Shown piece by piece: positions 1 through 5,520 of a DNA stretch of 6,501 nt. Source of the stretch: Chloroflexota bacterium (lineage in GTDB: Bacteria; Chloroflexota; Anaerolineae; JACRMK01); the NCBI GenBank assembly GCA_016200765.1, contig JACQEC010000142.1, positions 1 through 6,501 of the forward strand, in the 5' to 3' direction. Position 1 is the first letter of the stretch, and every line of letters begins with the position of its first letter. The position numbers and the translations under genes were made by a program. The notes below the pieces were generated by a model that worked only from the letters and a program-made list of their open reading frames with translations, searched no databases and was not told the DNA's origin.

Positions 1-794
1 TCGGCCTCGGCCCACAGGCGATGCCCCGCCGGCCACGACTGCGACAGGTAGTGGCGGTCGCCGACGATGCCCTTGTTGGCGGTGGTGGAGACAACCGGCG
101 CTTGCAATGTCTCGGCCAGCGCCAGCACCTCGTCGCTCGCGTCCTCCGCGCCGGTGCCGACCATGATCAGCGGCTTCTTTGCCGCGCCCAACAGCACAGC
201 GGCTCTGGCAATCGCCTGCGGGTCGGGCGTTGGCTCCGGCGCCCACTCATCCGCCTCGCTCAACGTCACATCCGTCTCATAAGCCAGCACGTCCATCGGG
301 ATTTCGAGGCCCACCGGCCGCGGGCGTCCGTGCTTCAATTGGCGGAACGCCTCGTCCACCAGCGCCGGCATCTGACTGGGGTGCTCGACGCGCGTGGCCC
401 ACTTGGTCAGCCCGCGCACGATGGCGAGTTGGTCGGGGATTTCATGCAACATGCCGAAGCCGCGCCCAATCATCGGCGTGGCAATCTGGCCGGTGATGCA
501 GAGCACGCGCGCGTTGGCGGCCCAGGCCGTCGAGAGCGCGGCGGTAGTGTTGAGAAAGCCCGGCCCCGGCACCACCGCATACGCGCCGACCTTGCCGGTG
601 GATTTGGCGTAGCCATAGGCCATGTATGCCGCGCCCTGCTCGTGGCGCGTGTGGATCACGCGGATGGCTCCGCCCGCGTCGTAGAGCGCGGCAAAGAGCG
701 CGTCGTTCTGGTAGCCCGGCAGGGCGAACAGCGTATCCACGCCGTGCCGCTTCAGCATTTCAACTAGGGCTTGCCCGCCCGTCATCCGAGACAT
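1..794 (-). CDS. Thiamine-diphosphate-dependent enzyme, acetolactate synthase-like, N-terminal part (cut by window edge)
   Basis: An open frame runs from ATG at 794 to the window edge, giving 264 codons with no stop. It is the N-terminal half of a ThDP enzyme of the acetolactate synthase/carboligase/decarboxylase superfamily, usually about 550 residues. The pyrimidine-binding domain spans residues 5-170. It shows GGQALVEMLKRHGVDTLFALPG at 6-27, with the opening glycine-rich motif, and RHEQGAAYMAYGYA at 50-63, in which E52 is the expected catalytic glutamate that activates the cofactor. PGPGFLNTTAAL follows at 76-87. From about residue 190 the central domain begins, with KPLIMVGTGA at 207-216. 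The C-terminal ThDP/Mg motif (GDG...) would lie outside the window. An AGGAGAG ribosome site at 801-807, six bases before the ATG, fixes the start; a second ATG three codons later is less well placed. The substrate cannot be told from this half. It is a catabolic-looking relative rather than a clear IlvB, because no ilvN or ilvC is nearby. It sits 42 bases after the peptidase gene, probably in the same operon. Confidence 0.9.
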   Translation of the reverse strand, partial: MSRMTGGQALVEMLKRHGVDTLFALPGYQNDALFAALYDAGGAIRVIHTRHEQGAAYMAYGYAKSTGKVGAYAVVPGPGFLNTTAALSTAWAANARVLCITGQIATPMIGRGFGMLHEIPDQLAIVRGLTKWATRVEHPSQMPALVDEAFRQLKHGRPRPVGLEIPMDVLAYETDVTLSEADEWAPEPTPDPQAIARAAVLLGAAKKPLIMVGTGAEDASDEVLALAETLQAPVVSTTANKGIVGDRHYLSQSWPAGHRLWAEA

Positions 795-817
795 GAAAGA
801 CTCTCCTGTATTGGGGT

Positions 818-834
818 AACCCGCATAGCGGGTT
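818..834. repeat. Small palindrome AACCCGC-ATA-GCGGGTT
   Basis: A perfect 7-bp stem with a 3-base loop lies between the peptidase stop and the ribosome site of the next gene. There is no T-run on the minus strand after it, so it is not a convincing intrinsic terminator. The same two arms with a different loop occur at 3340-3356, which suggests a dispersed repeat family rather than a gene-specific signal. Confidence 0.7.
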
Positions 835-836
835 TG

Positions 837-1873
837 CTATTGACCGCTCTCAACCAATCGTTCCCACCGTCCGGCGCGCGAGACAATTTGCGGGCCGTCC
901 TTGCGGACAATGACGAGGTCCTCGATATGGAAGACAGTGCCATCGGGGTTGCGGCAGATGGGCTCGACGGCCAGCGCCATGTTCTCCTCCAGCGGCGTCT
1001 CGTTGCGCGGGCTGAGCATCGGGTGCTCGTGCAGGCCGATGCCGAGGCTGTGGCCGATGTGCGGCATGTTGAAATCGAGGCCGCTTTCCCGCGCGCGCCG
1101 CGCGCGTAGGCGTCGCGCTGTTGCGCGGTGGCGCGGCCCACCACCATCGAGCGCGCCAGATCGGAGAAGTAGCCGCCGAACAGCCCGCCGAAGTCCACCC
1201 GCAGCACGTCGCCATCCTGCAAGGCGCGCGCGCGCGGCGACGGGTGCGCGAGTCCGGCGGAATCGCCCGCGCCCAGCACCATGAAGATACCCTCGTCTGC
1301 GCCGCGCGCCAACAACTGCATCTGCATCCAATCGCCGATTTCTTTTTCCGTGCGCCCGACCCGCGCCGACTGGAACGCCTCCCAGATGACCGCGTCGGTG
1401 GTCTGCGCCGCCCGCGCCAGCCGCGCAATCTCGTCGTCCGACTTGATCATCCGCACCTCGTCGAAGAGGCGGTCAGAGCCGCTCCAGTGCGCATCGGGCA
1501 AGCGCTCGCGCAGTTCATCGTAATAATCGGCGGTGAGGTATTTGCGCTCAAAGCCAAGCCGCGCGCGCTCCAACCCCATGGCGCGCAGAACCTCGGCCAG
1601 TTTTTCGATGGGCGAGGTCTGGAACTCGACATAGCCGTGAATGTCCGCGATGCGCGAGTCGCGCCGCGCGAGGCTCTCCTCAATCGTGCAGGTGATCAAA
1701 GCCGGCTGGCCTTCGCGCGGCCAGACGACGATCGCCAGCCGGTCGGGGATCGCCTTCTGCGTGGTAATCCACGCGCCGCTCAAATAAAAGACGTTTTCCA
1801 TCGAGATGGCGAGCGCGGCGTCGAAGTTGTATCGCGCCAGCGCCGCGCTCATGCGGCTGTTGAGGGCTTGCAT
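837..1873 (-). pseudogene. M24 family Xaa-Pro peptidase, disrupted by deletion and frameshift
   Basis: This is a metallopeptidase of the M24 (creatinase/aminopeptidase P/prolidase) fold, which removes residues next to proline from peptides using two metal ions. The first frame, from ATG at 1873 (purine-rich AGGAAA at 1877-1882), gives the N-terminal creatinase domain (about 1-140). It then enters the catalytic domain with the first metal ligands in RVDFGGLFGGYFSDLARS, D227 and D238, spaced 11 apart as in the family. After about residue 258 the sense jumps to another frame. That frame carries HIGHSLGIGLHEHP with the histidine ligand, AVEPICRNPDG with a glutamate ligand, and HIEDLVIVRKDG with the last glutamate ligand, and it stops at 837-839. 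All five ligands therefore survive, but in two frames. The stretch between D238 and the histidine is about 36 residues, against about 64 or more in known members, so roughly 30 residues are also missing. The junction lies in a CG-repeat tract at 1088-1108. It may be a true pseudogene or an assembly collapse. The gene sits 49 bases after the DUF4062-like gene. Confidence 0.85.
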
Positions 1874-1922
1874 CGCTTTCCTTTCCGCTCAAGGCTTGAA
1901 GTCGGCGTGTTGGACTTCTCGC

Positions 1923-2522
1923 TCATGCCGCCTCCACCACCACGCCGCCCGATGGCACATAGCGCTCACGCGACAAGACCACCCCGCCCGCGCCCACGAC
2001 GCGCGGCTCATCGCTAGCGGATGCGGTGAGGGGCCGTGCTTCCTTCTGCCACGCGCGCAATTGCTCCACCTCCGGCAGGCTCAAGGCGAACTCGGCCTCA
2101 TGCGTCAGCAGGTAATCTACCAACAAGACCGAGACCTGCCGGCTCAGATCGCGCGCATCGTGATAGGCGCGCCACGGCGCGACCTGTGACAGTTCGCGAA
2201 TAAAAGCGTCGGCGGCGGGCGTGTGGAGGCGCTCCTGCTTAAAGAGCACGGGCACGCGCCCAGCGCGGCGGGCGACCTGCCATTCCACGCCGATGGGCGC
2301 GCGGATGTCGCCGCCCAGCACGAGCAGGTGCAGGTCGGCGCGCGCGAGCGCATCGAGGTTGAGCGGTTGGTCAGGTTGCGGCGTTTGCGCAATCTGCCAG
2401 CCGAGCGAGGTCGGCATCGTCGCCACCGCCTGGCTCAAGTGGTGGCGCTCGCTTTCAAGTTCGGGCGCGGCAGAGATGTACAGCACCAGTTGACTGCGCG
2501 CCAGGGGATTGAAGTTGGACAT
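1923..2522 (-). CDS. DUF4062-like / TIR-like alpha-beta fold protein, function unknown
   Basis: This 199-residue protein has no signal peptide and no membrane segment. Residues 11-31 (QLVLYISAAPELESERHHLS) match the opening pattern of DUF4062 proteins: a hydrophobic beta strand ending in I-S, then an E/ER-rich helix. A second strand, RADLHLLVLGGDIRAPIGVEWQ at 61-82, and a third, RVPVLFKQE at 89-97, complete the look of a Rossmann/TIR-like core in which small acidic and glycine residues follow strands. Residues 104-150 are mostly helical. The tail (170-199) is glycine- and valine-rich and unlike the core. DUF4062 domains are known mainly as N-terminal modules of larger signalling or defence proteins, so a short stand-alone form is unusual. 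The ATG at 2522 lies 3 bases after the Nudix stop, so the two are almost certainly co-translated. The assignment rests on pattern recognition only. A nucleoside 2-deoxyribosyltransferase-like or other nucleotide-binding fold is the main alternative. Confidence 0.8.
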   Translation of the reverse strand: MSNFNPLARSQLVLYISAAPELESERHHLSQAVATMPTSLGWQIAQTPQPDQPLNLDALARADLHLLVLGGDIRAPIGVEWQVARRAGRVPVLFKQERLHTPAADAFIRELSQVAPWRAYHDARDLSRQVSVLLVDYLLTHEAEFALSLPEVEQLRAWQKEARPLTASASDEPRVVGAGGVVLSRERYVPSGGVVVEAA

Positions 2523-2525
2523 TTG

Positions 2526-3071
2526 CTAATGGCCCACTTCCAGCCGCTCGGCGTCCGGCCCCGGATGGCGGCAGAGCCAAGCAAAGACCTGCGCGGGCGA
2601 CAATTCGCCGGAGTCACGCAGAGCATACAGTTCGGCGCGGGTTAGCTCCGGAGGGAACGGCGAGATCAGGTCTTGCGCGCGCGCCACACCGCCGCCCACG
2701 CCATTCAGCGCGTCGGCAATCTTCTGGCGATGCCACCACATCAGGTTGTCGGGCAGGCTGTTGCCGCTGAAGGCGCGCGCCTGCCGCACTTCGCTAGGGT
2801 TCAGCGCAAGCGCGCCGCCTACTACTCTGGCCGCGAACAGGACGCTGTGGCCGCCTCCGGCGTAGCGCGGCTGGGAATAGATGCCGACCAGCCGCGTCAG
2901 CTCCACCCGCAGGCCGGTCTCCTCCTGCACCTCGCGCACCGCCGCCTGCGCGACCGACTCGCCCGATTCCACCCCGCCACCCGGCAAGCACCACACGGCA
3001 AAGTCTTCCCGCTCGGTCAGCAGGACTTGACCATCAATCAACACCGCCACGCTTACACCCAGAACCGGCAT
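2526..3071 (-). CDS. Nudix hydrolase
   Basis: This 181-residue cytoplasmic enzyme should hydrolyse a nucleoside diphosphate linked to another moiety. The Nudix box is complete: G32, five residues, E38, seven residues, then REVQEETGL at 46-54, where E47, E50 and E51 bind the metals. The preceding CLPGGG (28-33) is also typical. The N-terminal strand GVSVAVLIDGQVLLTERED is the usual first part of the fold, and AGGGHSVLFAARVVGG at 71-86 fits the later strands. The core ends near residue 125. The last 55 residues, rich in leucine and glutamate, form an extension of uncertain role that minimal Nudix proteins (130-150 residues) lack. The substrate cannot be read from the sequence. GGGTGAGG just before the ATG at 3071 is a good ribosome site, and a promoter lies about 50 bases further upstream. 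It is the first gene of the second block. Confidence 0.93.
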   Translation of the reverse strand: MPVLGVSVAVLIDGQVLLTEREDFAVWCLPGGGVESGESVAQAAVREVQEETGLRVELTRLVGIYSQPRYAGGGHSVLFAARVVGGALALNPSEVRQARAFSGNSLPDNLMWWHRQKIADALNGVGGGVARAQDLISPFPPELTRAELYALRDSGELSPAQVFAWLCRHPGPDAERLEVGH

Positions 3072-3084
3072 CGCCTCACCCGCT

Positions 3085-3096
3085 TCTGCGCGCAGA
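3085..3096. promoter_or_regulatory. 12-bp perfect palindrome in the Nudix leader
   Basis: TCTGCGCGCAGA reads the same on both strands. It lies between the predicted transcription start (about 3118) and the ribosome site (3074-3080) of the Nudix gene, a common place for a repressor site. In GC-rich DNA a palindrome of this size can arise by chance, so the role is only a suggestion. Confidence 0.3.
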
Positions 3097-3124
3097 CCTT
3101 TCTGCTTCGGCTGTCATCGGCTGG

Positions 3125-3130
3125 ATTATA
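3125..3130 (-). promoter_or_regulatory. Probable -10 element of the Nudix operon promoter
   Basis: The minus strand reads TATAAT here, a perfect sigma-70-type -10 box in otherwise GC-rich DNA, 54 bases before the Nudix start codon. The region where a -35 box should be, about 3147-3152, holds TGGCAG, which is a poor match. The call therefore rests on the -10 box, the position and the local change in base composition. Confidence 0.5.
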
Positions 3131-3297
3131 CACCGGCTTGGCCTCCCTGCCACTTGAGCGAGGTCATCTCATGCATGGGGCTAACATCGGGGGAAAGGCA
3201 AGACAACCATCAGCGCAATCGTGGTTCTTCAAGGCGATAACCGTGGCCGCGCCGGTAGACAGACGTTACCCAACAGGACGCCAGTTGGCCGCCCTCC
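3131..3297. other. Intergenic stretch with no gene found
   Basis: No reading frame here has a recognisable product, and no RNA gene is apparent on either strand. The stretch separates the Nudix promoter from the palindrome cluster. It may hold upstream promoter elements or the remains of decayed sequence. Confidence 0.5.
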
Positions 3298-3418
3298 GGC
3301 TGAAGCCTGCGCTCCCTCTATGCCGCTTTCAGCGCGCCGAACCCGCGCAGCGGGTTTCCTGATGTAGGCGTCGGTTTTCAACCGATGCCTCCTTGCGGCG
3401 GATATGGCAATCCGCCGC
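3298..3418. repeat. Cluster of five consecutive small palindromes (REP-like)
   Basis: Five hairpin-forming units follow one another: GGC-TGAA-GCC (3298-3307); CGCT-TTC-AGCG (3324-3334); AACCCGC-GCA-GCGGGTT (3340-3356); GGCGTCGGTT-TTC-AACCGATGCC (3367-3389, one G:T-type mismatch); and GCGGCGGAT-ATGGCA-ATCCGCCGC (3395-3418, perfect 9-bp stem). Three of them have 3-base loops, and centres are about 19-30 bases apart. The arms of the third are identical to those at 818-834. The cluster lies 34 bases after the DppC stop, in the place where a transcript-end or mRNA-protecting structure is expected, but no T-run follows any stem. It is best described as a mosaic of extragenic palindromic repeats. 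Confidence 0.75.
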
Positions 3419-3452
3419 GAGCGAGGAGCAGCTTCTAACCGCTGGCGCGCGC

Positions 3453-4400
3453 TCAACGGCCCTTGCTCTGCCGGGGGTCCAACACTTCGCGGAGCCAGTC
3501 GCCAACCAGATTGATGCCCAGCACGGTCAGCATGATGGCGAAGCCGGGGACGACCGACAGCCACCACGCGCTGGCCACATAGTCGCGCCCCTCGGCAATC
3601 ATGCCGCCCCAGGTGGGCGTGGGCGGCTGAACACCCAGACCGAGGAAGCTCAAGCCCGCCTCAAACAGGATCACCTGCGGCACAAAGAGCGTCCCGATGA
3701 CGATGATGGAGGCCGACACATTGGGGAGAATATAGCGAAAGAGGATGCGCGGGGTCGTACAGCCGACGATGCGCGCGGCCTCGACATACGGCTCTTCGCG
3801 CACCGAGAGGGTTTCGCCCCGCACGACGCGATAGTAGAAGAGCCACGAACCGACGCCCAGCACCAGTATCAAGTTGAGCAGGCTCGCGCCGACGACCGCG
3901 ACCACCGCGATAATCAAGATCAGAAACGGGATCGCCTGCTGGATGTCGGCGATGCGCGAGAGGATCAAATCCACCGCGCCCTTGAAGTAGGCCGCCAACA
4001 TGCCCAGCGTGACGCCAATCGTGCCGGCCACGATGACCGCCGAGAAGCCGACGATCAACGAGATGCGCGAGCCAAAGATCATCCGGCTAAGAATATCCCG
4101 CCCCAGCGAATCCGTGCCCAAGAGGTTCGCGCCGGTGCCGCCCTCCATCCAGAACGGCGGGCGCAGGCGCTGGGTAATCTCCTGCGCGAGCGGATCGTGC
4201 GGGCTGATGGCCTCCGCAAAAATGCTGGCCGACACGACCAGCGCGACCATCAGGCCGCCAATCAACGCGGTCAGGCTTTGCGCGAACGTTTCTTTGCGCC
4301 AGGCGCGCCGCCATCGTCTGCGGATAGTCACCCCCGATCCAGCCCCCGACTGGATCGGGGGGGGCTGCGGCCGTAACTCGATGGTGGTGGTCACCGCCAT
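3453..4400 (-). CDS. DppC-like dipeptide/oligopeptide ABC transporter permease
   Basis: This is one of the two membrane subunits of a peptide-type importer, 315 residues from the chosen start. A basic cytoplasmic N-terminus (27-36, RRR and RRAWRK) leads into a first membrane helix at about 43-63. NLLGTDSLGRDILSRMIFGSRISL at 92-115 is the hallmark of DppC/OppC permeases. Further helices lie near 117-137, 158-185, 230-255 and 283-303. The EAA loop, which docks the ATPase, is at 205-227 (E207-A-A, G213, and ILP at 224-226). An upstream in-frame TTG at 4424 would add eight residues. ATG at 4400 is preferred because GGAG at 4412-4415 stands at suitable spacing and the following residues look like a normal start. 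The gene begins 24 bases past the DppB stop. Residues 14-24 are encoded by a perfect inverted repeat, so this proline/glycine stretch may be an insertion in a tolerant region. Confidence 0.95.
   Translation of the reverse strand: MAVTTTIELRPQPPPIQSGAGSGVTIRRRWRRAWRKETFAQSLTALIGGLMVALVVSASIFAEAISPHDPLAQEITQRLRPPFWMEGGTGANLLGTDSLGRDILSRMIFGSRISLIVGFSAVIVAGTIGVTLGMLAAYFKGAVDLILSRIADIQQAIPFLILIIAVVAVVGASLLNLILVLGVGSWLFYYRVVRGETLSVREEPYVEAARIVGCTTPRILFRYILPNVSASIIVIGTLFVPQVILFEAGLSFLGLGVQPPTPTWGGMIAEGRDYVASAWWLSVVPGFAIMLTVLGINLVGDWLREVLDPRQSKGR
4331..4361. repeat. 12-bp perfect inverted repeat inside the DppC coding region
   Basis: CCCCCGATCCAG at 4331-4342 and CTGGATCGGGGG at 4350-4361 are exact reverse complements around a 7-base loop. 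The repeat lies wholly within the first 25 codons of the permease gene and keeps the frame open, encoding PPIQSGAGSGV-type residues in the cytoplasmic N-terminus. Confidence 0.8.
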
Positions 4401-4411
4401 GATGCAATGTT

Positions 4412-4415
4412 CTCC
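4412..4415 (-). promoter_or_regulatory. Ribosome binding site that favours the 4400 start of the DppC gene
   Basis: The minus strand reads GGAGAA followed by nine bases and then ATG at 4400. No similar site precedes the alternative TTG at 4424, which directly abuts the DppB stop. Confidence 0.5.
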
Positions 4416-4424
4416 ATGCTCCAA

Positions 4425-5342
4425 CTAGGCAAAGCGGATGCGCGGGTCAAGCCAGGTATAGACGATGTCCAGCAGTAAGTTGGTGGTGACGATCATCGCG
4501 CCGGACAGCGCCACAAACGCCTGCACCACCGCCACGTCGCGGTTGGTGATCGCCTGCACCGCCAACCGCCCCATGCCCGGATAGGCAAAGACGACTTCGG
4601 CTATGACCGCGCCACCCAGCAGGTTGCCGACCTGCAGCGCCATCAGCGTCACGACCGGGATGGCGGCGTTCTTCAGCGCATGGCGCAGGAGGACGTTGCG
4701 CCCGCGCAATCCTTTGGCGTGCGCGGTGCGGATGTAATCCTTGGACAGCACCTCCAGCAAACTGGAGCGCAGTAGGCGCGCTGTACTCGCCATCGAAAAC
4801 GTCCCGACCACAAAACCCGGCAAGATGAGGCTCTCCCATCCTTCAGAGCCGGAAACGGGCAGCCAGCGCAGGTTGACGCCAAAGACGAGGATCAGCACAA
4901 TCGCCAGCCAGAAGCCGGGCACCACCTGACCCAGCAAAACAACAACCCGCGTGACACTGTCTATCCACGTGCCCTTGTTCATGCCCGCCAGCAGGCCGAG
5001 CGGCACCGACACGATCAAGGAGAAGAAGATGCCCGCCAGCGCGAGGCGCAGGGTGGCCGGCAGTCGCTCCAGAACAATCGGCAGGGCCGGCTGGCGATGC
5101 CGCAAGGACATGCCAAAGTCGCCCTGTACCGCCTTCGACAAGAAATCCATGTACTGAACCGGCATCGGGCGATCATAGCCCATCTGGTGCCGGAACAGGT
5201 CAATGTCCTCGCGCGGCGTGTTCAACGGGAGCAAGGTCGAGGCCGGGTCGCCCGTCAGAAACGTCAGCCCGAAGACGACAGCCGATACGCCGAGGAGCAC
5301 AAAGGCATTGTACAACAGCCGTTGGAGGATATAAGCGGTCAT
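4425..5342 (-). CDS. DppB-like dipeptide/oligopeptide ABC transporter permease
   Basis: This is the second membrane subunit of the importer, 305 residues, close to the family's usual 305-340. MTAYILQRLLYNAFVLLGVS at 1-20 is the classic DppB start, with its first membrane helix at about 9-30. An external loop follows, with GDPA at 31-34 and a segment GYDRPMPVQYMDFLSKAVQGDFGMSL at 55-80, which is typical of the family. Helices lie near 98-121, 131-158, 172-190, 226-255 and 272-295. The EAA loop is YIRTAHAKGLRGRNVLLRHALKN at 203-225, with G211 conserved. The frame stays open upstream to 5447, but those residues come from the heptad repeat and from non-conserved sequence, so ATG at 5342 is chosen. 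No good Shine-Dalgarno sequence precedes it (GTGTGAAACG). It is co-directional with the binding protein 178 bases upstream and with DppC 24 bases downstream. Confidence 0.95.
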   Translation of the reverse strand: MTAYILQRLLYNAFVLLGVSAVVFGLTFLTGDPASTLLPLNTPREDIDLFRHQMGYDRPMPVQYMDFLSKAVQGDFGMSLRHRQPALPIVLERLPATLRLALAGIFFSLIVSVPLGLLAGMNKGTWIDSVTRVVVLLGQVVPGFWLAIVLILVFGVNLRWLPVSGSEGWESLILPGFVVGTFSMASTARLLRSSLLEVLSKDYIRTAHAKGLRGRNVLLRHALKNAAIPVVTLMALQVGNLLGGAVIAEVVFAYPGMGRLAVQAITNRDVAVVQAFVALSGAMIVTTNLLLDIVYTWLDPRIRFA

Positions 5343-5356
5343 CGTTTCACACGAGA

Positions 5357-5515
5357 GGGAGTAGGCAGTAGGGAGTAGGCAGTAAGGGGTGGTGTATGGT
5401 CTATTTCGCCTGATGACGCGCCAGCGGCGCCTATAGGCGGCAACCATAGCGACCAGAGGCCGAGAAACAGCCCTATTCCCTACTCCTTACTTCCTTCTCC
5501 CTACTTCTTACTCCC
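5357..5515. repeat. Opposed heptad-repeat arrays flanking a 12-bp palindrome
   Basis: At 5357-5384 a 14-base unit, GGGAGTAGGCAGTA, occurs twice in perfect tandem, followed by AGGGG. At 5471-5515 the complementary pattern appears as six degenerate heptads close to TACTCCC. The two arrays are therefore inverted relative to each other, about 80 bases apart. Between them are the short arms TATGGT (5395-5400) and ACCATA (5443-5448) and a perfect palindrome, CGCCTATAGGCG (5428-5439). In the transcript of the operon the arrays could pair into a long imperfect stem. The element fills almost all of the gap between the binding-protein gene and the DppB gene. No gene or clear promoter is seen here. Confidence 0.8.
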
Positions 5516-5520
5516 TTGAA

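Noticed and set aside
21..767. Long plus-strand open frame of 248 residues
   Set aside because: It is the antisense shadow of the ThDP enzyme gene; its arginine-, histidine- and alanine-rich translation matches no family and the minus strand shows clear motifs.
1849..1926. A 25-codon frame whose ATG overlaps the stop of the DUF4062-like gene (ATGA) and which runs into the peptidase start
   Set aside because: The overlap is of a kind used for translational coupling, but the peptide is too short to judge and no family or separate ribosome site supports it.
1121..2017. Plus-strand open frame of 298 residues
   Set aside because: It lies antisense to the peptidase gene and runs into the DUF4062-like gene; the composition is typical of a GC-rich antisense frame.
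3395..3418. Perfect 9-bp hairpin as an intrinsic terminator of the transporter operon
   Set aside because: No T-run follows on the minus strand, and it belongs to a series of similar palindromes.
3393..4376. Plus-strand open frame of 327 residues
   Set aside because: It is antisense to the DppC permease gene. Its D/R/H/Q-rich translation is the usual mirror of a membrane protein gene.
5343..5447. Longer start for DppB at 5447
   Set aside because: The extra residues are encoded by the heptad repeat and unconserved DNA, while ATG at 5342 gives the standard DppB N-terminus.
5357..5515. CRISPR array
   Set aside because: The repeats are 7-14 bases long with no spacers of regular length, and no cas gene is present.
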